64,000 nucleotides of DNA from Breviolum minutum Mf 1.05b.01. Taxonomy: Eukaryota; Sar; Dinophyceae; Suessiales; Symbiodiniaceae. The translations under genes and the position numbers were made by a program. The DNA lies in NCBI GenBank assembly GCA_000507305.1, contig DF239813.1, positions 96,092-160,091 of the forward strand, given 5' to 3'. Of the stretch, positions 42,233 through 53,212 are shown piece after piece. Under the pieces are notes generated by a model. It was given only the letters and a program-made list of their open reading frames with translations. It had not been told where the DNA came from and ran no database searches. Numbering within the stretch: the first letter of the stretch is position 1; the number at the start of each line of letters is the position of its first letter.

Positions 42233-42360
42233 GAGGTTCAGGATACTTAGTAAGTGGATAGTAACCAGGGTTATAACCTCTATAAGTGGGTTATATGTCC
42301 CCCAACTAGGGTTATAAACCTACATATAACCAGTTATTAAGTATCCTGAACCTCTAAGTA
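42233..42360. mobile_element. family H element, copy 2
   Basis: GAGGTTCAGGATACTTAGTAAG to TATCCTGAACCTCTAAGTA; almost identical to 20713-20846, which suggests recent movement. Confidence 0.92.
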
Positions 42361-43004
42361 GGATCCCTGTTTGGTGTATATTTACCTACATTCAACCACG
42401 GTTCACCTTCGGGAATGGAACATAGTGGAACATACTTAGACTTAGCTCATACAATACTGCTTATTACCCATTTACCACCAGTGTGATTTGTTGGGTTTAG
42501 TGTACTGGGCTTACATATATCTTTTGTTTGAATGACACACGCCCAACGAGGCATTTAGTTCTTTTGTTACATGCTATAAACATTGTGCAGGTTCAGGATC
42601 CTATTTCAGGTTTTAGATTCGAATAGACTCATCAACTAATACCCCCCCAAAAAAAGAAACTGACATGGCTGGCAATGGAAACAAGAACCCGTTTTTTATC
42701 CATTTGTAGTAGGAGATACATCTTCATTCATGCTTTGTTTTCCCAGCCAGTCATTCGTCTGCAGGGGGGTAACTGATTTATAGATGAAGCTTTTTGGGGT
42801 GATGATATGGTGATGATCCACTTGCCGACCATTGATCTTATGGTGATTATCCCACTTTCCACCAGGAAAAACACCAAAAAAAACCGTTGAACTCAGCCGG
42901 TCAGCCAAAAATGAGTTGAGCAAGTCCTCAGGCAATCGATATGAAGAACTGCAACAGGCCAGATCAGAACTTGAGGGAAATTTTTACCGATGAAGTGGTG
43001 GAAA

Positions 43005-43250
43005 TTCTGTTGGTGGTTCAGAAATCCGGCAAACTCACCAGGTGGATTGTAGGCTTCTTAAGGGGGGGTGTTCAAGGGGAGGGGGTAACTGGGGAACCCT
43101 AGGGATTCCTAGCAAAAATTGGGGAAACTGAGGGAACATTACGGAAGATTAGGGGAATCACCACCCCCCCCTTAAGAATCCTATCAGTTGAGGTTTGGTA
43201 GTTTATCCGTTTATCCCGTTATTTACCATTTGTTTTTCTACATCCCAAAG
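43005..43250. mobile_element. family G element split by family N
   Basis: An inverted G copy starts GTTGGTGGTTCAGAAATCC and resumes at 43187 as CAGTTGAGGTTTGGTAG; the N copy 43047-43187 (GGCTTCTTAAGGGGGG to CCCTTAAGAATCCTAT) sits between. Confidence 0.7.
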
Positions 43251-43347
43251 CCGGTGGGAAACGGCCGGATGGGATTTCTGGTTGCCATGCACAAGTTTCA
43301 CCGAAAAATTGGTGCCGCCGCCTTCCGCGTTTTTGTTTGGAGGTTTT

Positions 43348-43483
43348 TACAAGGTGGGCCCCTACTAGTTATAAATTGAGTGATTTCACCCCTATAAATG
43401 GCCTTATACACGGGTAACTGGGGTTATAACACTACTTATAGGAGTTATAACCCAATTTCTATCTGGTAGGGCCCCACCTTGTA
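43348..43483. mobile_element. family A element
   Basis: TACAAGGTGGGCCCCTACTAG to TGGTAGGGCCCCACCTTGTA; closest to the copy at 5874. Confidence 0.9.
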
Positions 43484-43883
43484 CTGGATCCAAGAAAGGA
43501 ACAGGTTACGGAGATCGACTGTGTGAAAATGATCTGTAAGCAAAGCATAGCGACCTATTTCCACGCCGGTTTGGGAATTCCCCCAACATGGTGGTGATTG
43601 TAAGATTTGTAAGGAAATTCCTCCAAAATCCCCTTGATTCATGCTTAGGAATTAGCTCGCAATTTGCCGAGAATTATATAAACGAACAGGGCCCTGGTTG
43701 TATTGGACCGTAGTCACCATACCAACTGGTGCATGAGTTTGTCCATGAAGTTTAGTAAAGTGATTCGAGATATGCCAAGTAACCCCTATACAAGTCACCT
43801 CGGGTCTATTTATTACGACTGTAGCATTAAACATGAAAATCTCCTTTAGGAGTTTTAGGTTTTAGGTTGATTACTAAGACTAG

Positions 43884-43912
43884 GTGGTGGTTTCAATTCA
43901 AAATTGCCGTTC
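43884..43912. mobile_element. family B fragment, 5' end
   Basis: ACTAG|GTGGTGGTTTCAATTC followed by unrelated sequence. Confidence 0.6.
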
Positions 43913-44318
43913 GGAACGTACGTCGTCTCCCGGGGTGAGCATTACGCTCCCGAAAACTCACATGGAACCCCAAAATAGAGGTTTGGAAGAGTGATTTTCA
44001 GGTTCCATCCGTTAGTTTATGCAGGGATGTACAAACGAACCTCTCTGTTTCGTTTTGGTGCAAGTTTCACAACTTGTTGTGGGACTTGATTTGGGAGTAG
44101 CAATGTATTTTGTTACATTCGGTTGATTTTTATCGTACATGTAGATAAATATGCCATACAGTGGACCATACATGGATTCTTACTATGGGTACTGTACCCA
44201 TGATGAATGGATTATCAAAGGCAAGGCCCTTTTCCATGCTTTCTGACTTTTGATCATGACACGGATGGCCTAAGAATGCTGCAGATGACTCGACAGTTTC
44301 ATCGCTTGTGAAGAGTTC

Positions 44319-44762
44319 ATGCTCACCGCAGCAAATCGTGGTTTGAAGCACCTAGCAATTCGTTCGTTTCCCAGACGGCTCATTTCATTTGAAAGAATGC
44401 CCTTGCATGTTGTTCAGGCACAACGGCCACCGGAACGATTGGAGGGTGGTGGTTTTACCATTCGTGACATCATGGATGGGATTCCATTTCAAAATTTGGA
44501 TCCTTTTTTGCTGTGGCATGAAATTCCACGTGCCTTTCACAAACCTGGGTCCTTTCCTGGTGCTCCTCGACATCCGCATCGGGGGTTTATGGAATGCCCC
44601 TATTTTCGGGAGATGACGGCTGACACGGGAGTTGCATCGATGGAAAGTACGGTGTGGGCTGGTGGCAAACATAGGACCATTCAGGCTGAACCGGGCTCTT
44701 TTGAACTTGGAAGAATTGGAATTGGAATGGAACATGGCGGACTCATAGATAAGAACCTGGGC
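44319..44762 (+). CDS. PIR: pirin exon 1
   Basis: ATG at 44319 is the first in frame. Contains HPHRGF near 44577 and ends within GGC at IDKNLG. The frame continues to a TAG at 44805, but the family sequence demands a jump to GYIHMFQLWVNLP in exon 2; GGC is present at both edges. Confidence 0.85.
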
Positions 44763-47700
44763 TTGGTGGAGTTTTCAAGAAAACAACCTTGCAAAGTTAA
44801 ACACTAGGTTGTAGTTTCAATTTCCGCGTATGTATGCATTTTAGATTCAAACCACCCCTAGTTAGGGAGATGTGTCTCATTTTGATGAAGATATTTTTCA
44901 AGGCGGCTGGCTCAACCACCAACGTTGAACATCTTGTTGTTGGCAAGCTACCATTCCGAGAATCAGATTTTTTAAGCTGTTAATTTTCACAGAATTTGCA
45001 TTGTATGGTAAGCTGATCAAAAGTTGTTTCTTGCTCCAAGAGGTTATTGAACTTGAACCTTGAAACCTCAAAGCGTGGAATTTGTTTGTTTGTTTTGTTT
45101 CTTTGTTGGTTACTTTCTTGCGTTTTGGGTCACTTGCTACATCATGTGATTCACATCACTTATGTTTTTTTAAAGAATTTTAGAAGGACAAATCTTGGTG
45201 AGTTAATTTTCTACACATGGGTTTGTTTGGTGGCTAGGTTTCTGAAGATCCTTTGGTTTGAACTTCAATTTTGGATCTTCAAGATGTGTTTCCTATACAT
45301 CTCTTTTTTCGGCAAAGAGCGACCAAAGATGACCAAAGATGAGACATCTCCATTGCTACGGGTGTTGACTTTGATGACTGTTGATTGATGGAAGAGATCC
45401 TGCACCACCTGGGATGTTTTAAACCTTGTAAATAACGGGATCAACTACCAACCTCAAACTGGTGCAGGATTGCTTCCATCAACAGTATCAGGGGCCAATT
45501 TTTGCAACCTTTACATGGTTTAGAAAGCCTCTTAAGAACTTGGATCTTGGTATTTTATCCCACTGTTTATAAGTTGTTTGTTTCTTACATCCTTTTCGGT
45601 TGGTGATTGCCATAAATTCTGAACCTTCAACGAGAAACCAATGGAAATCTGAAGCCATAACCCATCAGAACTCCATAATAAATCCCAATTTAAGGCCAGA
45701 TTCGTTTCAGGTTTCATGAACTGGCACAGGTGTCACCAAGGAAGGATTTTCAAAACTCCGAGTTCCCCCTGTTCACATCCTCAGGAAATGGAGTGGCTAC
45801 ATTCATATGTTCCAACTTTGGGTCAACTTGCCATCGGCCAATAAATTTGATCCACCACATTTTCAGAACGTCCCTTTGTTCGCAAAAAAATGAGCCACGT
45901 CACGTCGTTGGTGATACAAAAATCATGGTGCAGAAATCCAATCCGCAACCACCGTCTGGATGTTTGAAACTGTGTAAATCATGGGATTTCAACTACCAAC
46001 CTCAACTGGTGAACGCCGGAGTTCTGAACCATCAACTACGTATGTTTTGGACCAACACCTTGGGGTAACGTCGGAACATCATGAAGGAATCGATGCAATC
46101 CATGTTTGAAGGGATCGGTGCATTTCCGGCCATGTATGCACATTGATTATATGTTACTGTTGTACAATATTTTTGATTATCATTTGTTATGCATTATTAT
46201 CTTTGAGTATGATTACATCTCACAGTTTCAATTTATATAATGGTTGCTATTTCGTCATTTTCTTTCTATCGAGAAAAAATAACCTTCACTCTTCAGGGTA
46301 TGTTCAAGAAGTGAGTGTTCATTTTTCACTGGTAACGTTTGGTTCAATTCACCACCACCCCGTCATTGATAGTTAGGGCCCGAATCCGGATGGATACACG
46401 GGTCATTCAAACACCAACTGCTTTCAAAGGCAATTTGACAGTGAAATGACCCAACTATCTTGAGACATATTGATATGTTTTGGATGTATACTGTATATTA
46501 GTATTTTCTCAAAATTCACGCACATACTAGTGTATGCTGTTTTGCAATAGTTTAGAGTCACAACTCTTGTTGCTCTGATTTTGTTTATCAAGAATTGGTT
46601 CCCTGCGTTGATCAATTTTTTAAGGTGATGCCGAGTGCTGTGCCCCACCTCGAACTGGAGTGTGGCCATGTACGTGTCTTGCATGGAGAGTTTCAAGGGA
46701 CAAAGTCCCCATCTGAATGTGATGTGCCTTGGTGAAACTCCGGGCCGTTTTTAAACTAACTGGTGGTTTCAAATAATTTTTAATGTTCACCTCTACTTGG
46801 GGAAAGGATCCAATTTGACTCAATTTTTCAGATGGGTTGGTTCAACCACCAACTAGCTATATAAATACTTCCTGGAAGTTTCACAGTTCGCCCCTGAAGA
46901 AAGTTACCGAATCCCGAAAGGAAGCCAAAAAATCATCTTCCAATACCATGCTTTTTCAGGGGTAAACTCGCTGTGAAACTTCGGGGGTGTAATGGACATT
47001 TTGAGGCTACTTGGAGGATGGACCCCCACTTAGTAAATGGTCAGTTTTTTTTGGGGGGTTACTTCCACCATTTATAAGCAGACTAACCTTACTTTCGATC
47101 ACCATGGTTATCAACCACTTACTAGGTGGGATGATCCTCCAAGTACCCCTCTCAGGAAACAAGGCCTTACTAAGGGATAAGTAGGGGATGATTTTGGTCA
47201 CTAATCCTTTAGTAAGGCCTTATCTTTCTTAGGGATGTAGAATTTGTTTGGTTGACCAACCACCTAGTTGTCCATATAATCAATTGGACCAGTTTACAAG
47301 ATATATGATATATATATATATCATTGGAAGATCAGAGTGTCTGTTGTGTCACCCTCAAGCCAATCAAAACAGGAGAGATGAAGGGTCGCATTCTTCCAGT
47401 TAGTTTGCTACTTCAAGTCAATCACGTTGTGGCGTCACCAAACACTCTCCTGCTATGGATGCTGAATCTAGTTCAATCCTTTGGAGTCTTCCAAAGTCAT
47501 TGTGTCGAGGTTGATGGATTGTTGTGATTTACCATTTTCTTGTTACAAGTTGTTTGTGGCTGAATTACACAGACATGAAACTGAATTTATGGGGGACTAC
47601 CTAAGTACAAAGATCTATATCTCAACTTCTTCAGCGCATTTCTTCGTGCAGAGAAGTCAGGTGGTACAGTGGCAATATTTAGATCTGGAGCTTCTACCAA

Positions 47701-48739
47701 ATGCCATGATCCGTCATAACATCCCATCCTTGATGTCCACTCGCTTGATCTACGTCTACCAGGGTGAGCTGTCGGTAAGCGGAACTGTGATTCCAAGTTC
47801 CACAGTTGCCAGCTTGGAAGGGGATGACATCTTCGAAGCAAGAGCCGGAAACTTGGAATGTTTTTTCAAGCTTTGTCACAAAAGTTATATAAGACTAACA
47901 GAAAGATGTAGTGTGCTCAAAAGAAATCCCTCACTGAGTTGGATATTTTTACGGAATCCAATCAGGAGGTGTTTGTTTAATGATTCGGTTGTATTTGTTT
48001 GGAGTGATTTTTTTCTCAGGGCCAAAGGTACCTTGACTTCATGGGATGAAGGAAGATGCTAAGATTCCAAAGTTCCAAAACAAGCCACTACCGAAAATCC
48101 CCGAAATGTACGGTAAGTGAAAAATAGATGGCACAGGTGTCTACATATTGGTTTATAAGGACCCTTTACTAACCTACCTTTTGGTATCCGTGCCATCTAT
48201 TTTGACCTTGAGGTAACGGCTTTGGAAGCCAATATTTTTTCCGGATGGAACCGAAACGGCTTGGAAATTGATTTTCCTTTTTAAACGGGTGTATTCACTC
48301 AGGTTCCAGCCGTCATTTTTGCGGGGGTGGCAAAAATCCACTAACTAACTAGAAGCATTGGATGATTTTACTTTCTGGATTTGGGATTGATGTTTTTTCT
48401 GACCTCAGGAATTGATGTTGTGGAAGCAGAATTGTGAGGCAGTACGTATCCAAAAAGCGAAAACTGGAAACGATGCTCAATGTATGGTACCTGTTCCAAC
48501 ATTTACCCCCTCTGAACTACCCAGTTGTGTAGGTAAATAGGGCCAGTGCCATTGAGCATTTGGGCTAAGGAAACGATGGTGCAGGGCTGCTCTTTATAGC
48601 AGGTGCACCTATAGGCGAAGTACCAGTTCAACATGGACCCTTTGTCATGAGCAGTCGTGAGCAGATTGTACAGGCTTTTCATGAGTTTCAAAGGGGTGAC
48701 TTAGCGCCCAAAGAGGCCAAGATGGTGGTCTATGAATGA
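44319..48739 (+). CDS. PIR: pirin, complete five-exon gene
   Basis: Pirin is a bicupin, iron-dependent protein acting as a transcription co-regulator and, in some species, a quercetin diox 2,3-dioxygenase. Five exons (44319-44762, 45798-45866, 46625-46729, 47670-47847, 48570-48739) join to 966 nt, 321 codons plus stop, with consistent phase. Cupin 1 has GGGFTIRDIMDG, LDPFLLWHEIP and the metal-binding HPHRG; then GYIHMFQLWVNLPSANKFDP; GHVRVLHGEFQGTKSP; cupin 2 has RLIYVYQGELSVSG; the end has GAPIGEVPVQHGPFVMSSRE QIVQAFHEF. The third and fourth ligands, normally HxE, appear here as MEHGG, so metal binding may differ. The first 27 residues before MPLHVV are basic (RSFPRRLISF) and could be a mitochondrial presequence. 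Introns carry families B, C, G, K-like and L-M copies. Donors are mostly not GT. Confidence 0.88.
44808..44922. mobile_element. family B element, diverged
   Basis: CACTAG|GTTGTAGTTTCAATT to GGCTCAACCACCAAC; right AG lost. In pirin intron 1. Confidence 0.75.
45380..45485. mobile_element. family G introner
   Basis: ACT|GTTGATTGATGGAAGAG to GCAGGATTGCTTCCATCAACAG; GT..AG ends, in pirin intron 1. Confidence 0.88.
45798..45866 (+). CDS. PIR: pirin exon 2
   Basis: 23 codons, YIHMFQLWVNLPSANKFDPP HFQ, the linker between cupin strands that is highly conserved in pirins. Ends CATTTTCAG|AACGTC, so no GT donor. Confidence 0.85.
45932..46036. mobile_element. family G element, degraded
   Basis: GGTGCAGAAATCCAATCC, ACTGTGTAAATCATGGGAT and TTCTGAACCATCAACTAC; ends have lost GT and AG. 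Confidence 0.65.
46625..46729 (+). CDS. PIR: pirin exon 3
   Basis: TTTTTTAAG|GTG opens 35 codons from VMPSAVPHLELECGHVRVLH to SECDVP. The family has vrViaGexxGxxSP here. Followed by TGGTGAAAC; exon 4 begins with TGG. Confidence 0.85.
46761..46856. mobile_element. family B introner
   Basis: AACTGGTGGTTTCAAATAAT to GGTTCAACCACCAACTAG; starts 32 bases after pirin exon 3. Confidence 0.85.
46863..46990. mobile_element. family C element, TTTAACAG-like subtype
   Basis: CCTGGAAGTTTCACAGTTCG to GTAAACTCGCTGTGAAACTTCGGGGG, arms longer than usual. Confidence 0.82.
47008..47145. mobile_element. family L element (TACTTGGAGGAT ends)
   Basis: TACTTGGAGGATGGACCCCC to GGGATGATCCTCCAAGTA, with CCACTTAGTAAATGG/CCACTTACTAGG arms. 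Confidence 0.85.
47152..47236. mobile_element. family M palindrome
   Basis: CTCAGGAAACAAGGCCTTAC to TAAGGCCTTATCTTTCTTAG, directly after a family L copy. Confidence 0.78.
47670..47847 (+). CDS. PIR: pirin exon 4
   Basis: WQYLDLELLPNAMIRHNIPS and RLIYVYQGELSVSGTVIPSS continuing to LEGDDIFEARAG; the second cupin barrel. Ends in GCCG|GAAACTT; exon 5 starts TAAG|GAAACG, so a GA..AG intron with GGAAAC at both edges. Confidence 0.85.
48570..48739 (+). CDS. PIR: pirin exon 5 (terminal)
   Basis: NDGAGLLFIAGAPIGEVPVQ then HGPFVMSSREQIVQAFHEFQ and RGDLAPKEAKMVVYE, stop TGA at 48737. GxPIGE..GPFVM is the C-terminal pirin signature. In-frame TAA lies 6 bases upstream of the chosen start, which fixes the acceptor. 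Confidence 0.88.
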
Positions 48740-49620
48740 CAGAAAAAAGATGAAGGACGAGTTGTTGCAGTTGGTTACACTCAATCCGAGTTTGTGATTG
48801 GTGGTACGTGTGTAGACAGGTATTTGAGTTACAATCAACCTATGTAGTTGGTATACTTAGTATGATTGATTGTGTTGTTTGTTGCTCAACTTCATCACTA
48901 GGAAGGTTTCTCGATGAATTCAGCAAGTACTGCTTAGTTTATGCTGAATTATTTCGCTACTGTCATGCGTTATGTTGTTTGTTTATGTGTTTGCATAGCA
49001 AAGACTCGTCCATTGCGAACATGTCTATATATTTATATAAATTTAACCGTGTTACTCAATATTATAATATGTATTTATATATATATATATGCGATCCGTA
49101 TCTAAGTCTTTTTCGCTTTTTTGGTGATCTACATATATAGATATTTTGTTTTGTCATGATGATAAGATACTGGAACCCCCAAAAAGGATCTCATGTGGTT
49201 AGTTTCTGATCCGCAGTGTCTTTTGCGAACCAATGGACCAGAGATTATCCAGTTTTCCGGACTAAAAACTGGATAAGATTTGTCAATTTTGACATATTTG
49301 ACATAGTTATCCGTACATAATTCTGGCATATTTCTGAATCCATGCTGACTTGATTCACTTTAGCTCCCAGATGGAGGTTACTTTCCCGTTTCCCTTAAGC
49401 AGCTTGGCAGTTGAAGATAATGCTTGCAACCTTTCCTGGTTTTCTGGCTTTGGATGGTGCAAGCCCGGTAGGTACGTGTTTTTTGTTCAAATGAATTTAA
49501 CAAGAAAATAGAATTAACCAACAATATCAAAACCAATAAAATTAGTAGTAACAGCTAGTTTAAAACGACACTAGCAATATCAGTTTCCATTTGTTTGTGA
49601 AGGGAATCCCTCAAAAAAAA
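48740..49620. other. intergenic or intronic, nothing recognised
   Basis: AT-rich sequence with a short TA run at 49078. A 110-codon frame at 48808 is Cys/Leu/Tyr-rich and not convincing. Confidence 0.4.
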
Positions 49621-49634
49621 ACGTTCATTTGCCA

Positions 49635-49677
49635 ACCTCAACTGGTGAGTTTCCGGGATTTCTGAACCATCAACATT
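49635..49677. mobile_element. family G fragment, 3' half
   Basis: CCAACCTCAACTGGTGAGTTT then GGATTTCTGAACCATCAACA; left half absent. Confidence 0.65.
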
Positions 49678-49690
49678 ATGGGAAAACAAG

Positions 49691-49800
49691 GTGGCGGCAA
49701 CTCAAATATTTTTGTGAATTTTCACCCCGAACCTTGGGGAAGATGAACCAATTTGACTTGCGCATATTCTCAGATGGGTGGGCAAACAACCACCAACTAG
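49691..49800. mobile_element. family B introner, GGCAACTC subtype
   Basis: CAAG|GTGGCGGCAACTCAAAT to GGGCAAACAACCACCAACTAG; GT..AG ends. Confidence 0.88.
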
Positions 49801-49837
49801 TGAATTCACCGTCAGCCGTCCTTTTCGAATTCACCAG

Positions 49838-49908
49838 GCCTCCACGGTGAAAGAACGAGATAGCTTACGCAAGATGAAGATCACCGAGGCTCGGCGGGCT
49901 GGATTCCG
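49838..49908 (+). CDS. exon of unidentified protein
   Basis: AATTCACCAG|GCC to TTCCG|GTTGTT; reads ASTVKERDSLRKMKITEARR AGFR. Charged, helical. GAATTCACC is present both 1 base after the upstream B element and right before this exon. Confidence 0.5.
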
Positions 49909-50548
49909 GTTGTTTTTTTTCCATAGGAAGTTGGGTGAAGTTATGTTTTGGGAAGTTACATTCCAGTTTGAAGATGTTTCACTTGAAAAACATGGATGGT
50001 TTACAAAAGAAATATTGCAAAAATTGCAGGGGGGGCTAGTTTTTCAGGTTCTGTGTTTGGTTTTTAATTTTTGGGAGTGTGGAATGGATAAGTTTGAGAA
50101 CGGTTGATTGATCCAAATGCTGGATGACATGTTTCATCCGAGATGGGGAGCAAGAGCGTGAAAGCGGTTTTGGGTTTAAGACACTTCCTGTGTGTTGCTG
50201 CTATGTAGCCGTGGTCCAAACACGCCCCCAACTCCAATAGTTCTAATGTAATCAATAGATATCAAATAGGGGACGTTCAACGTAATGCCAACAGGAGTTT
50301 AAATCCGATAATCAGGATTCCTGCTAAGAAGGAGATGACAATTCTCGCACAAACGACCTCCTTGAAATTAGACATAGAATGACATAGATACAAAAATACA
50401 GTATTCCACTTTCATAGATATCTTTTTTGCAATCTATATCCATGCCTATAGGTATCTACATGTCTTTCACTCTGGAAACGCACTCCTGCATTCCTGCCTG
50501 CATGCTGTATGCCGATATTTTTTGAATTCATTTCTTTGGAGTATTACT

Positions 50549-50632
50549 ACGGAAACTAACATATCCTCCAAAAACGGCATATTTGAAGATGATTTTCCTT
50601 TTCCCAAGATGGGATATGTTAATCCCCTGGAG
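50549..50632. mobile_element. family C element, ATATCC subtype
   Basis: ACGGAAACTAACATATCCTCC to GGGATATGTTAATCCCCTGG. Confidence 0.85.
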
Positions 50633-50796
50633 TTACTAAACCTGTTCGACGCTTCAAATAGGAAGGCCTACTGTTGCCTTCCTTTGGGCCACGACCTGGA
50701 ATCCAGGCATTGCATGTGGCATCGGCGGACGACCAAGAGAAGGTGCACATTTCGCAGTGCAGTTGCCATGCAGAAAAACCGCAACACTGGACCCAA

Positions 50797-50906
50797 TTGG
50801 GTGTTTCCAAAAATAGGGGTACCCCAAAATGGATGGTTTATAATGGAAAACCCTATTAAAATTGATGATTCGGGGGTACCATTATTTTTGGAAACACCCA
50901 ATTGTT
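50797..50906. mobile_element. family E element
   Basis: TTGGGTGTTTCCAAAAATAG to ATTATTTTTGGAAACACCC; arms nearly perfect. All three frames of the 140 bases upstream are open, so an exon may abut it, but I cannot choose a frame. Confidence 0.9.
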
Positions 50907-51339
50907 GGATTTCTTTTTTGGGTTGGAGGTTGAATGAAAAACGCAATGGGCGCCCTAAAGAAGCAGAGGACCCTTAGCTCTATAATATATATATATATAT
51001 TCAGTTTGGCATTTTAAGGATTTTCACGAAAGTGACCCACTACAAGGTTACCCTTAAAACTCGGATAGGTCCAGTACAGTATAACATATAGTATATAGCA
51101 TATATAGCTGCATCAGGGGACCTCGCCAACAGTCCTCGTTGAACATATCCGGAGTTTACTCATGTGAAGAAAGGTTTAACATGTTTAACTCACAAGAATA
51201 GTGAAACCTATTCACCATCACCATGTCAACGACACCGAGTTATGTTTCTTTTCAAGATGAGAACATCCTGACAAGCCGGATGTGTTTGAATTAGAAACAC
51301 CATGATTCTCGGAATGAAAATCGCTCCTCCAAGTGTTAT

Positions 51340-51531
51340 TTATGGGTTTGGAACATGGATAGGAACTGAATGCACAACGTCTGAACCTATCAACCAATAC
51401 GTCCCTTGGGTTGGAGTTTTTCATCCCGATGGCATTGTGCTTCGGAATGTCATCTCTGAGCCACGTAACCTGGAGCTTTTGACAAAGCATTGGTTGAATC
51501 TGACCATGTGGAATTTGGTCAAAACATACCT
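51340..51531 (+). CDS. exon candidate upstream of family G copy
   Basis: Frame reads VIYGFGTWIGTECTTSEPIN, then VPWVGVFHPDGIVLRNVISE and continues open into the family G element at 51532. Composition is plausible; the antisense frame is open too, hence low confidence. Confidence 0.35.
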
Positions 51532-51646
51532 GTTGATGGTTCAGAATTCCCAAACAACCACCTGGGATGGTGCTAAAACCCTGTAAATAATGGGATAATC
51601 TACCTATCAATTATCAACTGGTGCAGGATTTCTGAACCATCAACAG
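51532..51646. mobile_element. family G introner
   Basis: ACCT|GTTGATGGTTCAGAATTCC to GGATTTCTGAACCATCAACAG; GT..AG ends. Confidence 0.9.
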
Positions 51647-51751
51647 TATCACGGTTCATTCACTTTCATCCTTACCCTTATCTCCATTGGCAATCCTGCA
51701 ATCTCCACCTGTTGGTGGTGTGAAATGTTCTTGAATTTATTGACCTTTCAG

Positions 51752-51802
51752 GCCTATGACAAGCGAATGCGAGTAGATGCTGACAACTATGTTACACTCC
51801 AG
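51752..51802 (+). CDS. 17-codon exon of unidentified protein
   Basis: TGACCTTTCAG|GCC to ACTCCAG|GTGGAG; AYDKRMRVDADNYVTLQ, phase 0 on both sides. The frame stays open to TAG at 51848, so it could alternatively be terminal. Confidence 0.5.
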
Positions 51803-51872
51803 GTGGAGCGTTTGGGAAAACTGGTTTGCGACGTCCACAATGGCAGTTAGGGTTGGGGTTTTGGAAAACTAG

Positions 51873-51966
51873 GTGGTGTTTTTAGATATTTTGTGTTTTC
51901 ATCCCTACCTGGGGAAGGTTTCCATTTTGACTAATATTTTTCAAAGGGGTTGAAACCACCAACCAG
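51873..51966. mobile_element. family B introner
   Basis: ACTAG|GTGGTGTTTTTAGAT to GGTTGAAACCACCAACCAG. A second truncated B copy starts at 51986. Confidence 0.88.
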
Positions 51967-52287
51967 AAAAGTAGTCATCTGGGTGGTGGTTTCAAATATT
52001 TGTCTATTTTTCCCTGCAACCATCACGCGGCAAAGTTGTGGAATCATGAACTTTTTGGTGAAAGCAATGGTTTCGGAGAGGGCCGGAACTCTCCACTGAA
52101 CTGTGCTTGTACTTGAAATGATTCTTGAAATAAAACAAAGATGTTAATCTTGTTGAAGCTGTTTGATGGTTTTCAATCCATTTCAATCCTGCACCCGTTG
52201 AGATTCGTAGCCAAAACCCATCATCCCATACATATACATCCTTTTATATATGTTCGCATCGCACCACCCATCTCCACGAACTTCAGT

Positions 52288-52438
52288 TCATCAAAAAGTT
52301 CACCCACCTCCGGGGGATGAGGCAGAATTACGAGAGATGGAAGCCAAATTTGAGCAGGCGAAACATGGCGAAACATCTCCCAAAGCACGGCAGAACAATA
52401 ACCTGAGCATTGATGTGTTTCAGAGCAAATCTCAATGA
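52288..52438 (+). CDS. terminal exon of unidentified protein
   Basis: Reads HPPPGDEAELREMEAKFEQA then KHGETSPKARQNNNLSIDVF and QSKSQ, stop TGA at 52436. Short helix followed by a polar tail. The second open frame here ends sooner. May end the gene containing the exons at 49838 and 51752. Confidence 0.5.
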
Positions 52439-53212
52439 GACCTCATGAGTGTCCTAATTGAAAAAGAACACAGCTACCACGGGGATTCAAAGTGGTGACT
52501 TTTTATCCCCTAATTGGAGGTCACTTTGAATCACCAGGTATTGCTAGTTTTCTTTTCTTCCCTTATTTTTGTTTTTTGTGAGACTCGCACTAGCTCCAGT
52601 TGCTTGCCAAAACCTCCCGAATTTTGCTGGATGATTGGAAGACTCCTTGAATAAAGATTCGGTGTTGGCAAACTTTCTGGTTCCCACACAACACAAGCTT
52701 GTTGGGGAAACAATGAGAAACCAATGAAACAACACATGGCATATTTTTGATTGAAAACTCATTCTCTAGTACTTGACCATTTGGGTAAAACTTAGATCAG
52801 ATGAAAGAGATACAAATTGGTATCCTTGCTTCGGGTTTTTATATGCAGGTGATTGTTCAAAACCTAGCAGACGGAAATAAGAAATCAATAGTCTTTCAAC
52901 ATCATCAAACCAAATGGGTGCTAAGAATCAAGTTGAACACATAGTCTTGGCAGATAGGTAATGATAGGTCCCTTGGTGGACCCCCAAACAACTACTGCAT
53001 ATAAAGCTGCCTTTTAGCCCAAAGTAGCCAGCCTTCCAACTTGTAATTTGTAGTTGCGACTCTCTCAAAAATGGAAACTATATAGATATGGATGCTGTGG
53101 ATCAAGTTTGTCTCAATTGCAACAAGTTGAAACATCGTCAATCCAAAGATGAAGTCATATGAAATAGACGCACGGTGTTCCTTGTGATTTATTGTGGTGT
53201 TACTGTTGGCAG

